A DNA stretch of 64,000 bases, taken from Shinella sp. SUS2 (lineage in GTDB: Bacteria > Pseudomonadota > Alphaproteobacteria > Rhizobiales > Rhizobiaceae). The translations under genes and the position numbers were made by a program. Below the pieces are notes generated by a model. It saw only the letters and a list, made by a program, of their open reading frames with translations, was not told the origin of the DNA and made no database searches. The DNA is taken from positions 62,001-126,000 of the forward strand of contig NZ_KQ410738.1 of assembly GCF_001262505.1 (NCBI RefSeq), written 5' to 3'. Shown here one piece after another: positions 40,676 through 49,107 of this stretch (position 1 is its first letter; every line of letters starts with the position of its first letter).

Positions 40676-41617
40676 ATGAGAAATCCTCAAACCAACCGCG
40701 CCAAACTGCCGCCACTGGCAACACTGCCGGCCTTTTCCATCGCCGCGCGCACCGGCAGCCTGACGCTGGCAGCGCGCGAGCTGCATCTGACACCCGGCGC
40801 GATCAGCCGGCAGATCAAGTCGCTGGAGGAGGCCCTCGGCGTCCAGCTCTTCCATCGCGGGCACAATGCGATTTCGCTCACCGATGCCGGCCGACAATAC
40901 CTGATCCACGTGAATGCAGCGCTCGCCACGCTGGAGAACGGCACGCGCGCCGTTCTGCCGGATCGCATACGCCTGGTGATCCAGGCACCGATCACCCTGG
41001 CACGGCGCTGGCTCATTCCAAGGCTCGGCGCCTATCTTCAGGAAAATCCCAGCGTCGACCTCAACATCCAGTCACTCGCGCTTGGCGCCAGCGACGTTCC
41101 CGATGTCACGGTCAGCTACAAGCGCGGCTCAGACGAGTCGCGCTTTCCCAGCGCCTTCCTGCTCGATCGAACGGTCGCCGTCTGCTCGCCCCTGCTGATC
41201 GGCAGCCTGGCGAAGACGGTGACGCCGGGCGCGTTGCTGGGCCTGCCGATCCTGCTCGACACCGCCGATGCCTGGTCATGGCAGCGTTGGTGCGAGGCGG
41301 CGGGCATTGCGTTCCAACCGCGCAGCGGCAGTCTCACCTTTGATACAGACGAGGCCTCCATCGATGCCTGCATCACCGGCCTCGGCGTCGGCCAGGCGAG
41401 CCCGTCGCTCATCGAGCGGGAATTGCGCGACGGCCAGCTCATCCAGCTCTGCCCCGCAATCAACCCGATCGTCGGTGCCTACGAGATCGCGGGACAGGCC
41501 CCGACCGAGCGGGCAGCGGGATTTGACCGGTGGCTCCAGACCTGGCGGACCGACGCGGCACGCTCCGACAGTGCAACCGTGCGATCGTCAGAAAGGGGCA
41601 TCTCGCAGTTCGGGTGA
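40676..41617 (+). CDS. LysR-family transcriptional regulator
   Basis: A 313-residue LysR-type regulator of the GcvA-like branch. The N-terminal helix-turn-helix is near residues 29-48 (LTLAARELHLTPGAISRQIK), followed by EALGVQLFHRGHNAISLTDAG. The effector domain covers about 90-300. ATG 40676 is preferred; a TTG 27 bases upstream is in frame. Divergent from the siderophore binding-protein gene, which it most likely controls, perhaps alongside general iron control. It could also act on the convergent FecBCD operon downstream; the sequence does not decide. Confidence 0.9.
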   Translation: MRNPQTNRAKLPPLATLPAFSIAARTGSLTLAARELHLTPGAISRQIKSLEEALGVQLFHRGHNAISLTDAGRQYLIHVNAALATLENGTRAVLPDRIRLVIQAPITLARRWLIPRLGAYLQENPSVDLNIQSLALGASDVPDVTVSYKRGSDESRFPSAFLLDRTVAVCSPLLIGSLAKTVTPGALLGLPILLDTADAWSWQRWCEAAGIAFQPRSGSLTFDTDEASIDACITGLGVGQASPSLIERELRDGQLIQLCPAINPIVGAYEIAGQAPTERAAGFDRWLQTWRTDAARSDSATVRSSERGISQFG

Positions 41618-41654
41618 CGCCGCCTCTTGTCCACGCAGCAAAAGGAGCAGGCCG

Positions 41655-42485
41655 TCACGTGCCCTGATCAAAATCCGCAAAACGGCGGCCGCGTTCCTTC
41701 ATGCTGCCGGCATCCGGTTGCGGCCAGTGCCCGACCGAGCGAAAACGGGCCGCGATGCTGGCGGATTGGCCGTCTGCATGATCCAGGCGCTGCATGCCGA
41801 TGGAGTAGAGGGCCGACAGCCGCTCGGGGGCACACATGTCGGCTACCGCCCCTTCTTCACAGCGGCCGGCCCCGTAGAGCAAAACGGCACGATCGCCGAT
41901 TTCGAGCGCATGGGTCGGTTCGTGCGTGGTCATGACGATGGTCAGGCCGCGCTCGGCGGCAAGCCGTCCAAGCATGGCCAGCATGATCGCCTGGTTGTGG
42001 AAATCGAGCGCCGCGGCAGGCTCGTCGAGCAACAGGATGTCAGCGTTAGATGCGAGCGCGCGGGCGATCAGCACCAGCTGCCGCTCACCGCCCGAAAGCG
42101 TCCCGATGGCCCTATGCGCAAAGCTGGAGAGACCAAGCAGGGCCAAAGCCTCGCGCGCGTGCTCGCGGTCGAGCGCAGTGGGGCTGGAGAATAGCCCGAC
42201 ATGCCGGGCGCGGCCCATCAGCACGACGTCGAAAACGGAATAGGAGAAGGGTGCGGCAAACTGCTGCGGCACATATCCGAGCATGCCAGCACAGCTGACA
42301 TGACCTGTACTTGGCTGCATCAGGCCGGCAAGGCACTTGAGCAGCGTGGTCTTGCCGCGGCCGTTTCGACCGAGAAGCACGAGCGTCTGGCCCTTGCGCA
42401 GCGTGAAATCCAGTTTTTCGAACAGCCACGGATTGGCATTATCATAGCGGAAGCCGACGCCGCGGGCTTCTATGGCGACTACCAT
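41655..42485 (-). CDS. FecBCD-type ABC importer 2, ATP-binding subunit
   Basis: A 276-residue ATPase. Walker A LLGRNGRGKTTLLK, signature TLSGGERQLVLIARAL, Walker B ILLLDEPAAALDFHN and switch His in MTTHEPTHAL. The family's serine in the LSGGQ-adjacent Q-loop region, LGYVPQQFAAPF, is normal. It overlaps the permease gene by seven bases and is the last gene of an operon that starts with the binding protein at 45950. A long C-terminal tail (from about 235) is rich in Arg and Asp and may be a regulatory extension. Confidence 0.92.
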   Translation of the reverse strand: MVVAIEARGVGFRYDNANPWLFEKLDFTLRKGQTLVLLGRNGRGKTTLLKCLAGLMQPSTGHVSCAGMLGYVPQQFAAPFSYSVFDVVLMGRARHVGLFSSPTALDREHAREALALLGLSSFAHRAIGTLSGGERQLVLIARALASNADILLLDEPAAALDFHNQAIMLAMLGRLAAERGLTIVMTTHEPTHALEIGDRAVLLYGAGRCEEGAVADMCAPERLSALYSIGMQRLDHADGQSASIAARFRSVGHWPQPDAGSMKERGRRFADFDQGT

Positions 42486-43531
42486 GCGTCCCCCCGGTTG
42501 CGATGCAACAAGATCAAAAAGACCGGCGCCCCGACGATCGCCGTCAGCACGCCGAGGGGTATTTCGGCGGCGATCATCGTGCGCGCCAGCGTGTCGACCA
42601 GCAGCATGAAGATCGCGCCGAGCAGCGCCGCTGCCGGCAGCAACCGGCCGTGATCCGGGCCTACCAGCGTGCGAGCGAAATGGGGAATGACCAGCCCCAC
42701 CCAACCGATGATGCCCGAATTGGCAACGCTGGCGGCGGTAATGCCGGTAACGCAACAGAGCGCCAACCACCGCGTCGGCTCGACCTTGAGGCCGAGCGCG
42801 CGGGCATCCTCGTCACCGAGCGAAAGCACGTTGATCCGGAACCGCATCAACAGCAGCGGCACGGCGAAGAGCATGACGAGCGGCACCATGTAGAGCGCCC
42901 GTTCGGGGGTTGCGCTGGCAAACGAACCCATGAGCCAGAACACGATAGCCGGCAGCGTGTCATTGGGATCGGCGAAATAGGTGCCAAGCGATACGAGTGC
43001 GGAAAACAGCGCCGAGACGACAATCCCCGCAAGCACCAGCATAAGCAATGACGATCGACCGGACTTGCGGCTCATCACAACGACGAGGAGCAGGGCGCCA
43101 ATCCCGAAACCGAACGCCATTACCCAGAGCACGGCTGCCCCAAGCCCCAGCAGGATGGCAAGCACGCCCCCGAAGGCGGCACCGGAGGAAACGCCGATGA
43201 CATGCGGATCAACCAGGGGATTGCGGAACACGCCCTGCAGCACCGCACCTGACAGGGCCAGCCCTGCTCCGACCGTGGCGCCGATCAGCAGGCGCGGCAC
43301 GCGCACCAGCTCGACGACCCGCCAGACCGGTTCGGCAACGCCATCGCGACCGGGACCGATGCGCAACCAACCGCCGACCAATGTCGCGAGATCGCCGAGA
43401 CCCACGCCATAGCGGCCGACCGAAAGCGAGAGGATCATGGCAAGAACCAGCAGCCCGACCAGACCCGTCATGACCATGCGCACGTCGAGCGGCGGGTCTC
43501 CGGCAGCCGGCGCGGCGACGCCATCCGTCAC
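42479..43531 (-). CDS. FecBCD-type ABC importer 2, permease subunit
   Basis: A 350-residue FecCD-family permease with the blocks VRVPRLLIGATVGAGLALSG, VFRNPLVDPHVIGVSSGAAF and GWVGLVIPHFARTLVG. Only one permease gene is present, so it probably forms a homodimer like BtuC. Its stop overlaps the ATPase start, and its start overlaps the end of the second GATase1-like gene by four bases, tying the two unusual genes to transport. Confidence 0.92.
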   Translation of the reverse strand: MTDGVAAPAAGDPPLDVRMVMTGLVGLLVLAMILSLSVGRYGVGLGDLATLVGGWLRIGPGRDGVAEPVWRVVELVRVPRLLIGATVGAGLALSGAVLQGVFRNPLVDPHVIGVSSGAAFGGVLAILLGLGAAVLWVMAFGFGIGALLLVVVMSRKSGRSSLLMLVLAGIVVSALFSALVSLGTYFADPNDTLPAIVFWLMGSFASATPERALYMVPLVMLFAVPLLLMRFRINVLSLGDEDARALGLKVEPTRWLALCCVTGITAASVANSGIIGWVGLVIPHFARTLVGPDHGRLLPAAALLGAIFMLLVDTLARTMIAAEIPLGVLTAIVGAPVFLILLHRNRGDAW

Positions 43532-44220
43532 GGCCGCCCCTCCGCGGGAGCCGCCGGCGGTTCGTCGGAGAAGACCAGCGCGTTCAGAATGTCATGGAAA
43601 AGGTTGGGCTGCTGGCGGGGATCGGAGCAGAACTGCTCGATATGGTCGCCATTGTGCATGAAGACCTTGCCACCGCCGGGCATGCGCCAGACCCAGTCGA
43701 CCGGGCCTTCAAGCACGGTGCCGTCCGGCCCCGGCCCCCCGATGAGGCAAAGCCATTGCGCGCCGGCGGGCGCGTCGGAAAACCCGCGTGCATACTGGCC
43801 GAGGATCCCTTCGTGCCGATGAAAGTTTTCAAAGTCCATCCGGCCGAAATAGGCGCCGGGCTGCGCAGGCCGGATCATCCAGTTGGTGAACGGCTTTGGC
43901 GGAACGGCGCGGAACGGGCTGAGGCAGGGCAGGAACGGCAGCAGGATATGGCCATTGAGCAGGAAGTGGCCGCCGCCAGCGAGATAGTCGACCAGCTTCG
44001 CCTCGATGGACTTCAGGAAGATCTGGTCGGCCATGCCCGAGAGCATGACCACATCGACCTCGGCAAGATCGATCGTCTCGAGGTCATAAACATCGGCAGC
44101 GCTGTAACGCCAGTCCTGCGGCACAAGCCCGCCGATACGATCGCGGTTGTAGCTGCGGGTGGAGCGCAGATAGAGCAGATGCGGCCTGCGGCCGTCATGG
44201 CGGAGAACACGGTCAGCCAT
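43528..44220 (-). CDS. GATase1-like protein of unknown function (second of a pair)
   Basis: A 230-residue protein I do not recognise by name. It has a class-I glutamine-amidotransferase-like/flavodoxin-like fold: HLLYLRST near the start, DLAEVDVVMLSGMADQIFL, then LVDYLAGGGHFLLNGHIL, the pattern of ThuA- and GATase1-like proteins. There is no G-x-C-x-G nucleophile elbow, so it is probably not a glutaminase or protease. No signal peptide, so cytoplasmic. It is encoded between the binding protein and permease of a FecBCD-type importer, overlapping its neighbours by 8 and 4 bases. It may process or bind the imported metal complex. Confidence 0.7.
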   Translation of the reverse strand: MADRVLRHDGRRPHLLYLRSTRSYNRDRIGGLVPQDWRYSAADVYDLETIDLAEVDVVMLSGMADQIFLKSIEAKLVDYLAGGGHFLLNGHILLPFLPCLSPFRAVPPKPFTNWMIRPAQPGAYFGRMDFENFHRHEGILGQYARGFSDAPAGAQWLCLIGGPGPDGTVLEGPVDWVWRMPGGGKVFMHNGDHIEQFCSDPRQQPNLFHDILNALVFSDEPPAAPAEGRP

Positions 44221-44836
44221 GGTTCTGCACCTCGCGCTTCAGCCAGGGATAGAAGCCGTTGAGGAACCGCGTCGTTGCGGGCATGAAACGGCGCCCGTGA
44301 TGGGTATGCGGGTCGATGGTGGAGGCAATCAGCCGTCCGCCGCCGGCGACAGCCTGATCATAGAGCAGGCAACCTTCGTCGTTGTCGAGATTGAGGATCG
44401 GCGTTGCCGTCGGCGGCAGCCGGAAGGCACCGAAAAAATGCCAGCACATATCCGCAAGGGGAATAGCCCGGGCCATGGAATGCTCGGGCCGCGGCTGATA
44501 CGCCTCCATGCGCCCTCCCGGCCGCATCCACCATTTCCAGTCCTCTGTCTCACGCGAGAACCACTGGACCTCCACGACATCGAGCCATTCGTCCATGCGA
44601 TTGGGCTCGAAGACGATGAGGAAGCCACCGCCGGCAAGATAGTCGTTGAGCTGACGGGCATGCCGCCGCAACAGGTCCTGGTTGGAGAAATCGGGAACGA
44701 CGATGGCGCGGAACCCCGTAAGATCGACCTTGTCGAGGGTACGCAGATAGAGTTCCGCATCGAGATAGGCCTGATAATCGCGGTAGCATTGCAGCTGCGC
44801 GCCGTCACCCGACGTGATGAAGCCGATATCCTTCAA
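44213..44836 (-). CDS. GATase1-like protein of unknown function (first of a pair)
   Basis: A 207-residue protein that resembles its neighbour at 43528-44220. It begins MKDIGFITSGDGAQLQ, then has VDLTGFRAIVVPDFSNQDLL and LNDYLAGGGFLIVFEPNR, the same strand-helix-YLAGGG-strand layout. The C-terminal half has DEGCLLYDQAV and STIDPHTHHGRRFMPA, with clustered His residues that could bind metal. No catalytic Cys elbow and no signal peptide. It starts 35 bases after the binding-protein stop. The two proteins are likely paralogues that form a heterodimer linked to the importer. Confidence 0.7.
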   Translation of the reverse strand: MKDIGFITSGDGAQLQCYRDYQAYLDAELYLRTLDKVDLTGFRAIVVPDFSNQDLLRRHARQLNDYLAGGGFLIVFEPNRMDEWLDVVEVQWFSRETEDWKWWMRPGGRMEAYQPRPEHSMARAIPLADMCWHFFGAFRLPPTATPILNLDNDEGCLLYDQAVAGGGRLIASTIDPHTHHGRRFMPATTRFLNGFYPWLKREVQNHG

Positions 44837-44870
44837 GGCACCCTCCCCGATCCTGGCTCGATCCCGAAAA

Positions 44871-45950
44871 CTATCGAGTCCGCCCGAAGGCGTCGGCGTA
44901 GCCTGCGCTGCCGCCGTTCCATTCCATCTGCATGAGCTTGTCGACCTGTTCGTCGTTCAAGGTTTTGCCGTAGAGGAACTGAAAGCCATCGACGACAGCG
45001 GTGCGCATGTTGGTGTCGAACAGATCGGGATAACCGATTTCGGCAAACCACTGGTAGGCGAGTTCGCCGCCAGCCGCCGTCGCCGGGTCGATTGCCGGGG
45101 TCTTGTAGACCCGCGCCGCCTTGACCGCGGCCAGCGCGCCCAGCACGGGATGCTTGAGGATATCGTCAGGCTTGATGGTGTCGTTGTAGTAGTTGACGAG
45201 GACGATGTCCGGGTTCCATTCGAGCAGCGATTCCGCGCCGACGGTGACGGATCCTTCGGTGAAGCCCGCTTCGGTCGCGGCATTGATCAGGCCCGATGCT
45301 GCGAAATAGGCTTCCTCACGGCCGAACACCACGAACTCGTTGTCGCTCATGCTGTCGATGAAGACGATACGCGGCCGGGGCTTGCCTGCGGCCTTCAGCA
45401 CCGCGGCGATGTCGGCCACGGTCTTGTCCTCCCAGTCGAGGAAGGCCTTGGCCCGATCCTCCTTGCCGAGGATCTGGCCGAGCATGGCGATGTAGCCACG
45501 CCGGGTTTCGCGCGATTCCGTGCTAACCGTGGCCACCTTGATGCCCGCATTCTCCATCGGGGCAACACGCTCGTCGGCCTTGGCCTGCCATTGCAGCACC
45601 ACATCGGGGCCTGCAGCGAGTATCTCTTCGACATTGGGGATGAAGTTGCCGGCGACCAGATCGGTGCGGATATCGGTAATCTCGGGGAAAAGCTGACCGA
45701 TCACCCCGTTCATCAACGCCGCCTGCGCCCGCGGATTGATGGCGGTGAGGCGCTGGGTTCCCCCGTCAAGCGCGATCATGGCTTCGGGGATGGGCAGCGG
45801 AAAGATCGCCACGCTGTCCACCGGCCGCTCAATCGTGACCTGTTGCCCGCGGGAATCGGTGATCGACACTTGCTGCGCAAAACCGGCAGCGGGCACCGCC
45901 ACGGCGATCAGCATTGCAAGACGCAGAGAAGAAAACAAGGAAGACACCAC
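44871..45950 (-). CDS. FecBCD-type ABC importer 2, binding protein
   Basis: A 359-residue periplasmic binding protein of the FecB/BtuF class (Peripla_BP_2). The signal segment is LRLAMLIAVAVPAAGFAQ with cleavage after FAQ. The mature start VSITDSRGQQVTIERPVDSV and the late block DPATAAGGELAYQWFAEIGY are family features. The start is taken as GTG 45950 with GGAG seven bases upstream; another GTG follows directly. First gene of the five-gene operon with the GATase1-like pair. Candidate cargos are a siderophore, a corrinoid or another metal complex; none is proven. Confidence 0.88.
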   Translation of the reverse strand: MVSSLFSSLRLAMLIAVAVPAAGFAQQVSITDSRGQQVTIERPVDSVAIFPLPIPEAMIALDGGTQRLTAINPRAQAALMNGVIGQLFPEITDIRTDLVAGNFIPNVEEILAAGPDVVLQWQAKADERVAPMENAGIKVATVSTESRETRRGYIAMLGQILGKEDRAKAFLDWEDKTVADIAAVLKAAGKPRPRIVFIDSMSDNEFVVFGREEAYFAASGLINAATEAGFTEGSVTVGAESLLEWNPDIVLVNYYNDTIKPDDILKHPVLGALAAVKAARVYKTPAIDPATAAGGELAYQWFAEIGYPDLFDTNMRTAVVDGFQFLYGKTLNDEQVDKLMQMEWNGGSAGYADAFGRTR

Positions 45951-46080
45951 GACAGGCTCCGGATGAGGTGAAGGTGATGTCTCCTATTTTATCATGAGGC
46001 TAATGGTCAAGTTTTATCTGCCGCGCTCCAAGGCATCGCCGCCGCGCTTGCTGTCCAGCAGCGATGCCGAAGCGCCGGCA

Positions 46081-47496
46081 TCACGCTCCGACCGACTTCA
46101 ATGCCGGAATGCGCTCGGCGTCACGGCGCTTGACGGCCTCGATATCCCGATAGCCATCGGCCGGATGGGTTTTCGGCAAGTACGGCCCCTCACCGAACAG
46201 TTTTTCGCGTAGCGTTCCGGGGCGGTAGCCCGTGGGATAGGCACCGCGTTTCTGCAGTTCCGGCACGATATGGGCAACGACATCCTCAAAACTGTCCGGC
46301 GTGACAGCATAGGCAAGGTTGAAGCCGTCGACGTCCGTATCCGTAACCCATTCCTGCAGAATATCGGCGATGCGCTCCGGCGAGCCGACGAAGACCGGTC
46401 CCATGCCGCCGATGCCGCCAAACTGGGCGAGCTCGTCGATCGTCCAGGACTTGTCTCCGCCGGCGATGTGCTCGACAAAGGAGTGGATGGCATTGGTCTC
46501 TATCTTCTCGACCACGTCCGCCGGTGCATACTGGCCGAAGTCGATGCCGCTCCAGCCGGACATGAAGGTGAGCGAGCCGTCATAGGAGACATAGCTCTTG
46601 TAGTCCTCGAACTTCTTCTCTGCCTTCGCCTCGCTCTCATCGGTGATGATGGTGACGAGCGTGTAGATATAGACCTTCTTCGGATCGCGGCCGGCAGCGG
46701 CAATGCGCTGGCGGATATCGGCAACATAGGCCTTGAGCACCGATTTGGTCGGCGCGGCGACGAAGATGCATTCGGCATGGGCGGCGGCAAAGGCCTTGCC
46801 CGGGCCGGACGCGCCGGCCTGGTAGAGAATCGGCGTGCGCTGCGGCGAAGGCTCCGTCAGGCCATAACCGGGAACCTCGAAGTACTTGCCCTTGTGGGCG
46901 ATCTCGTGGACCTTTTCCGGGTGCGTGAAGATGCGCTTGCCGCCGTCGCGCACCACCGCACCCTCCTCCCACGAGCCTTCGAGCAGCTTATAGAGCACCT
47001 CGACATATTCGGCGGCGACTTCGTAGCGGTTGTCGTGCCGGCGCAAACCACCCTGCCCGACATTCTTCGCGCCGCTTTCCAGGTAGGAGGTAACGATATT
47101 CCAGCCGACGCGACCCTTCGAATGATGGTCCGCCGTCGCGAGGCGCCGGGCGAAGGTGTAGGGATACTCGAAGGAAGTGGAGGCGGTGATGCCGATACCA
47201 AGATGCTCCGTGGCAAGCGCGATGGGGGCGGCAAGCTGGAGCGGGTCGTTCACCGGAATCTGTGCCGCCTGATGGATCGCGTGGTAGTTCGAACCCTTGT
47301 AGACATCATAGTAACCGATGACATCGGCGATGAAGATGCCGTCGAAGACGCCGCGTTCCAGCGTGCGGGCAAGATCCTGCCAGTAATCCAGGTCTTTGTA
47401 TTTCCAGGATTTGTCATTCGGATGCGCCCACAGCCCCGGCGACTGATGACCGACACAGTTCATGTCGAAGGCGTTGAAACGGATATGGCGGGCCAT
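46081..47496 (-). CDS. DszA/NtaA-type LLM flavin-dependent monooxygenase
   Basis: A 471-residue flavin-dependent monooxygenase of the bacterial-luciferase-like NtaA/SnaA/DszA family. It begins IRFNAFDMNCVGHQSPGLWA, the normal N-terminus, and carries GRVGWNIVTSYLESGAKN and PILYQAGASGPGKAFAA. Such enzymes take reduced FMN from a partner and cleave C-S or C-N bonds, for example of sulfones. It is divergent from a DszC/SfnB-like gene, and an AT-rich element 72 bases upstream (47568-47595) matches that before the MetNIQ operon. The substrate is probably an organosulfur compound; the reductase is not in view. Confidence 0.9.
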   Translation of the reverse strand: MARHIRFNAFDMNCVGHQSPGLWAHPNDKSWKYKDLDYWQDLARTLERGVFDGIFIADVIGYYDVYKGSNYHAIHQAAQIPVNDPLQLAAPIALATEHLGIGITASTSFEYPYTFARRLATADHHSKGRVGWNIVTSYLESGAKNVGQGGLRRHDNRYEVAAEYVEVLYKLLEGSWEEGAVVRDGGKRIFTHPEKVHEIAHKGKYFEVPGYGLTEPSPQRTPILYQAGASGPGKAFAAAHAECIFVAAPTKSVLKAYVADIRQRIAAAGRDPKKVYIYTLVTIITDESEAKAEKKFEDYKSYVSYDGSLTFMSGWSGIDFGQYAPADVVEKIETNAIHSFVEHIAGGDKSWTIDELAQFGGIGGMGPVFVGSPERIADILQEWVTDTDVDGFNLAYAVTPDSFEDVVAHIVPELQKRGAYPTGYRPGTLREKLFGEGPYLPKTHPADGYRDIEAVKRRDAERIPALKSVGA

Positions 47497-47567
47497 GGGA
47501 ATCTCTCCAGGGATGCGGGAATGCCTGACGGCACGGACATGTGGCGAGAATAACGCCTCCGTATCCT

Positions 47568-47595
47568 AAATACAGAAATTCTATCTTTTATATAT
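47568..47595. promoter_or_regulatory. Shared sulfur-regulon promoter element, copy 1
   Basis: AAATACAGAAATTCTATC followed by TTTT and TATATA. The first 22 bases are identical to 62172-62193. It lies between divergent monooxygenase genes (starts 47496 and 47739) and upstream of the LLM gene by 72 bases. It is probably a promoter plus activator site of a sulfur-starvation regulator. Confidence 0.7.
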
Positions 47596-47738
47596 ACTAA
47601 TTTCGGAAATGGCTTTTCTGGTCGCAGCCCGAGGGCTTTGGGAAGATGCGGCAGAGCGACGAACACCCGTACGCACCGATCCCCCAAACCCGACCGTGGC
47701 GCCCTGCTGCGTATCGGCCAGACCGCTGGAGACCGACC

Positions 47739-48950
47739 ATGACTGCCCTGCATCTTGTCAAGGAACCTGAACTTCAAGACGACCGGGCTCGCCTGTTTGC
47801 GCGCGCCGAAGCGATTTCCGCCGATCTTGCCCGTCGCGGCGCGCAGCTCGATGCCGAAGGCAAGCCGCCACAGGCGGAAATCGCCCGGTTAAAGAGCGAG
47901 GGCCTGCTGACGGCGCTACACCCGGTCGAGATCGGCGGCGGCGGGCTCGACTGGGTGGACGGGCTGAAGCTGGTGCGCATTCTCGCGCGCGGTGAAAGCT
48001 CGATCGGCCAGCTTCTCGGCTATCACTATGTCAACAGTCAGTACATCTACTGGGCGGCGGACGATCCGGACAAGGCCTGGAACCTCGGCGTCGAGACGGT
48101 TGCGAAGCGGCTCTATTGGGGCGCCGCGGTCAACCCGCGCGATCCCGGCCTCGTGCTGACACGCAGCGGCGACCACTACCTGCTAAACGGCAAGAAGACC
48201 TTCTCGACCGGCGCGCATGTTTCCGACCGTATCAACGCCAATGCTGCCTTCGGCGACCAGATCGCCAACCTCGTCCTGCCGACCGAGCGGCCCGGCTACA
48301 TCGCCAACGACGACTGGGACAATATCGGCCAGCGGCTTTCCGACAGCGGCAGCGTCGAGTTCCGTGATTTTCCGGTCGACGAAACCGATTTTCTTCTGCC
48401 CCTAGCCGGGAAGGACAGCGCTCCGCCCGTGCAGGCAACGTTCAACACGCCGCTGATCCAGCTCGTCTTCGTCAATTTCTATCTCGGCACCGCGGAAGGC
48501 GCGCTTATCGCTGCTGGTGACTATGTGCGGACCACGACGCGGCCCTGGATCACGTCGGGCGTCGAGAAGGCGAGCGACGATCCCTATATCCTGGAGCGCA
48601 TCGGCGAGTTCCGTGCAGCGTTGAAGGCTTCCGCCGCCCTTGCCGATGCTGCCGCAACCGCCGTTCAGTCGGCGCTTGCGCGTGGCCGGGGCGTTAGTGC
48701 CCGCGAACGCGGCGAGGCTGCAATCGAGGCCTATGCGGCCAAGGTCAGCGCCACGCATGTGGCGCTCGACGTCACCGCCCGCATCTTCGAGCTTACCGGC
48801 GCCCGCTCGACAGCCGCGCACCATCGCTTCGACCGCTACTGGCGCAACGTGCGCACCCACACGCTGCATGATCCGGTGTTCTACAAGGCGCGCGAGGTCG
48901 GCGATTTTACCCTGAACGACCGGGTGCCGGAACCAAGCCTCTATAGCTGA
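47739..48950 (+). CDS. DszC/SfnB-type acyl-CoA-dehydrogenase-like flavin oxidoreductase
   Basis: A 403-residue member of the acyl-CoA dehydrogenase fold used by sulfur-scavenging monooxygenases (DszC, SfnB). It has LNGKKTFSTGAHVSD, DNIGQRLSDSGSVEFRDF as the FMN-binding sheet, and the C-terminal RTHTLHDPVFYK that is repeated in related genes here. ATG 47739 has GGAG upstream and starts MTALHLVKE; the open frame begins earlier without support. It is divergent from the LLM monooxygenase, sharing the intergenic element, and is followed by a strong terminator at 48974-49000. Confidence 0.88.
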   Translation: MTALHLVKEPELQDDRARLFARAEAISADLARRGAQLDAEGKPPQAEIARLKSEGLLTALHPVEIGGGGLDWVDGLKLVRILARGESSIGQLLGYHYVNSQYIYWAADDPDKAWNLGVETVAKRLYWGAAVNPRDPGLVLTRSGDHYLLNGKKTFSTGAHVSDRINANAAFGDQIANLVLPTERPGYIANDDWDNIGQRLSDSGSVEFRDFPVDETDFLLPLAGKDSAPPVQATFNTPLIQLVFVNFYLGTAEGALIAAGDYVRTTTRPWITSGVEKASDDPYILERIGEFRAALKASAALADAAATAVQSALARGRGVSARERGEAAIEAYAAKVSATHVALDVTARIFELTGARSTAAHHRFDRYWRNVRTHTLHDPVFYKAREVGDFTLNDRVPEPSLYS

Positions 48951-48973
48951 GGGCATTCAAACGACCTGCGAGG

Positions 48974-49000
48974 GGGCGGCAAGGAGGGCCGCCCTTTTTT
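48974..49000 (+). terminator. Rho-independent terminator, plus strand
   Basis: GGGCGGC (48974-48980) and GCCGCCC (48988-48994) form a 7-bp GC stem with a 7-base loop, followed by six T at 48995-49000. It ends the transcript of the gene at 47739-48950. Confidence 0.85.
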
Positions 49001-49006
49001 GTTGGT

Positions 49007-49041
49007 CAAAAAAAGGGCCGCAATCCCAGAGGATTGCGGCC
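49007..49041 (-). terminator. Rho-independent terminator, minus strand
   Basis: GGCCGCAATCC (49016-49026) and GGATTGCGGCC (49031-49041) form a perfect 11-bp stem with a 4-base loop; on the minus strand a run of seven T follows (49008-49014). It ends the operon running from 54971 to 49073. Confidence 0.88.
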
Positions 49042-49107
49042 AGGGGACCACCCCCACCACGAGGGTTGGATTTCAGAGCGCGCCGTTCTTCGGCGGCGTG
49101 ATGCCGT

